NCBI GenBank assembly: GCA_030043575.1
Contig: JASHXK010000562.1
Span: forward strand, 1-6,877
Source: Terriglobales bacterium
Lineage (GTDB): Bacteria; Acidobacteriota; Terriglobia; Terriglobales; Acidobacteriaceae
DNA: 6,877 nt
Direction of reading: 5' to 3'
Shown here: positions 5,971 through 6,877 of the stretch, piece after piece
How positions within the stretch are numbered: the stretch's first letter is position 1
Layout: each line of letters opens with the position of its first letter
Notes under the pieces: model-generated
Told to the model about the DNA's origin: nothing
Databases searched by the model: none
Seen by the model: the letters and a program-made list of their open reading frames with translations, nothing else
Position numbers and translations under genes: made by a program

Positions 5971-6628
5971 CGCGCATTCTCCTCGGGCTGCCGCTCAAGT
6001 GTTCAACTGGCAGCAGCAGTGCTCGATAACTAACCAAGGGGCCCGGACAGAATGATCCGCTAGTGAAAGGAGTTCTTGCTCTTTCGATTAAAAAGCGCGA
6101 CGGCATGGCCATCGCAACTCACCCACGCAGGCATAGCGCGTGAAGCCTGGATCTTTGGCTAAACCAAATACCGTCAACGGAATCCCGCGAAGCCTACTAC
6201 GAAACTTTTGTTGTGTCCAGACTTAAATCGCCAAGGCCGGAGAGAAACTCGACGCCGGATAGCGGAGCGCCGACCTCGTGATCAGCGTAGACTAATCATC
6301 AATTCGACTCAATTGCCATCGAGAAAACGAGAACAGGCCAACTCGCCGTCCAGTGCAGATCTCGTTCCAAGAAATCCCTCAAACAGCACCATCTGTAAGC
6401 CATAGAAAATGTGCCCGCGACAAGTGTTCACTTACTGTTTCAACAATCAACCGTTTTTCGAAACACGATCGAGGGTTCGGCAGCGACACGCAGGAAAATC
6501 TGCTGTAGCTGCGGTTTCTCTATTCCTTGCCGTGTTGCCGAGCGCCTATGCCGGGCTGCGCGGCCGGCCGTCGGCGGACAGCATGTGTTCCTGCAATTTC
6601 GCTTCATGCAGGCCTGGTGTTGTGAGTT
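5971..6628. other. 658-base stretch without a convincing gene
   Basis: Both strands carry only short frames without ribosome binding sites or recognisable products. The left part is the leader of the thaumatin-like gene, with its ribosome binding site at 5979-5985 and a weak possible promoter at 6087-6117. The right part follows the stop of the SDR gene and includes a GC-rich palindrome CGGCCGGCCG near 6562-6571. I see no tRNA, transposase remnant or clear riboswitch. Confidence 0.5.
6087..6117 (-). promoter_or_regulatory. Weak possible promoter for the thaumatin-like gene
   Basis: On the minus strand TTGCGA (6112-6117) and TTTAAT (6087-6092) are separated by 19 bases, about 115 bases upstream of the start codon. 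The -10 resembles TATAAT at five of six positions, but the spacing is slightly long and the -35 is weak. Confidence 0.2.
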
Positions 6629-6877
6629 TTACGAGGAAGGCTGTGACTCGAAATCGGTTGAGAGGCTGAGTTCTTTCCACGTTCTCGCTTCTTCTAGACG
6701 AGCGAGGTCGTTCTTCTCCGCCCCGTTATATGCATCGCTGCCGAGCAGGAGTCGCAATGGAGGTTTCTGTTCCTGCGTCAGCCGCACGATCGCTTTAGCC
6801 GCCTTCTTCGGGTCGCCGGGCTGCTTACCGTTGTAGTCGCGCTGAAACCTAGCGGTTGCTCCAACAGTTGAGTCGTA
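6629..6877 (-). CDS. Short-chain dehydrogenase/reductase (SDR), C-terminal fragment (cut by window edge)
   Basis: Reading the minus strand from the window edge gives 82 codons and a TAA at 6629-6631. The fragment contains YDSTVGATARFQRDYNGKQP, then GDPKKAAKAIVRL, then PPLRLLLGSDAY, ending in a charged helix and TDFESQPSS. The N-G-x-Q-P-G-D-P-x-K-A-A pattern followed by P-L-R-L-L-L-G-S-D-A is typical of the C-terminus of classical SDR oxidoreductases, in the group resembling 17-beta-hydroxysteroid dehydrogenase. This end normally forms the substrate-binding lid and last helices. The NAD(P)-binding Gly motif and the catalytic Tyr-x-x-x-Lys lie outside the window, so activity and substrate cannot be judged. 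It would be a soluble cytoplasmic enzyme. The 658-base gap downstream argues against co-transcription with the thaumatin-like gene, although both are on the same strand. Confidence 0.88.
   Translation of the reverse strand, partial: YDSTVGATARFQRDYNGKQPGDPKKAAKAIVRLTQEQKPPLRLLLGSDAYNGAEKNDLARLEEARTWKELSLSTDFESQPSS

Noticed and set aside
6208..6405. 65-residue plus-strand frame rich in Arg.
   Set aside because: It lacks an ATG start and ribosome binding site and looks like random GC-rich translation.
6562..6571. CGGCCGGCCG palindrome as a terminator for the SDR gene.
   Set aside because: It leaves no room for a hairpin loop and has no T-run on the minus strand; it is probably just GC-rich sequence.
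6409..6669. 86-residue plus-strand frame with a signal-peptide-like stretch (AVAAVSLFLAVLPSAYA).
   Set aside because: It has no ribosome binding site before its ATG, a basic low-complexity N-terminus, no recognisable product, and it overlaps the real SDR 3' end on the other strand.
6411..6836. 141-residue plus-strand frame.
   Set aside because: Its 3' half is antisense to the well-supported SDR C-terminus, and the translation has no family features.
1..6877. A defence island, CRISPR array or retron-like system.
   Set aside because: No Cas, nuclease, reverse transcriptase, helicase or regularly spaced repeats are visible. The repeats inside 806-2125 are diverged protein-coding repeats.

Overview
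The window looks like chromosomal DNA from a soil bacterium, most likely an Acidobacteriota member (Terriglobia-like). Three things suggest this: a secreted Gloeo/Verruco ('GloVer') tandem-repeat protein, a CPBP-type membrane protein with the acidobacterial C-terminal signature (LLNxS...WLTGG), and an IS110-family transposase start of a type common in that phylum. This is inferred from protein families; no rRNA or other marker gene is present.

Layout. The left edge (about 1-230) is the start of an IS110-family element on the minus strand: 38 codons of the transposase plus its upstream leader, which holds two hairpins and is the region where IS110 elements encode their bridge RNA. Next to it is a small four-helix membrane protein on the plus strand (250-612), which I do not recognise. 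A gap with terminator-like hairpins (613-805) leads to the secreted seven-repeat GloVer protein (806-2125, plus). It converges on a CPBP-family membrane protein (2197-3165, minus) whose catalytic residues have almost all been replaced. After a 309-base gap comes the largest gene (3475-5970, minus), an exported 831-residue protein with 34 cysteines. Its N-terminal half is a bacterial thaumatin-like domain enlarged by insertions, and it carries a further C-terminal region of about 330 residues. About 660 bases without a convincing gene follow. The right edge (6629-6877, minus) is the C-terminal 82 residues of a short-chain dehydrogenase/reductase.

The genes do not form an obvious operon or pathway: gaps are wide, strands change, and the proteins have unrelated roles. 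Two are clearly exported (GloVer and thaumatin-like) and two are integral membrane proteins, so the window is weighted towards the cell envelope. A perfect 16-bp direct repeat in two intergenic gaps (657-672 and 3342-3357) brackets the GloVer and CPBP genes. The most notable items are the large thaumatin-like protein, the apparent CPBP pseudo-protease, and the candidate bridge RNA. I found no defence system, CRISPR array, tRNA or rRNA.
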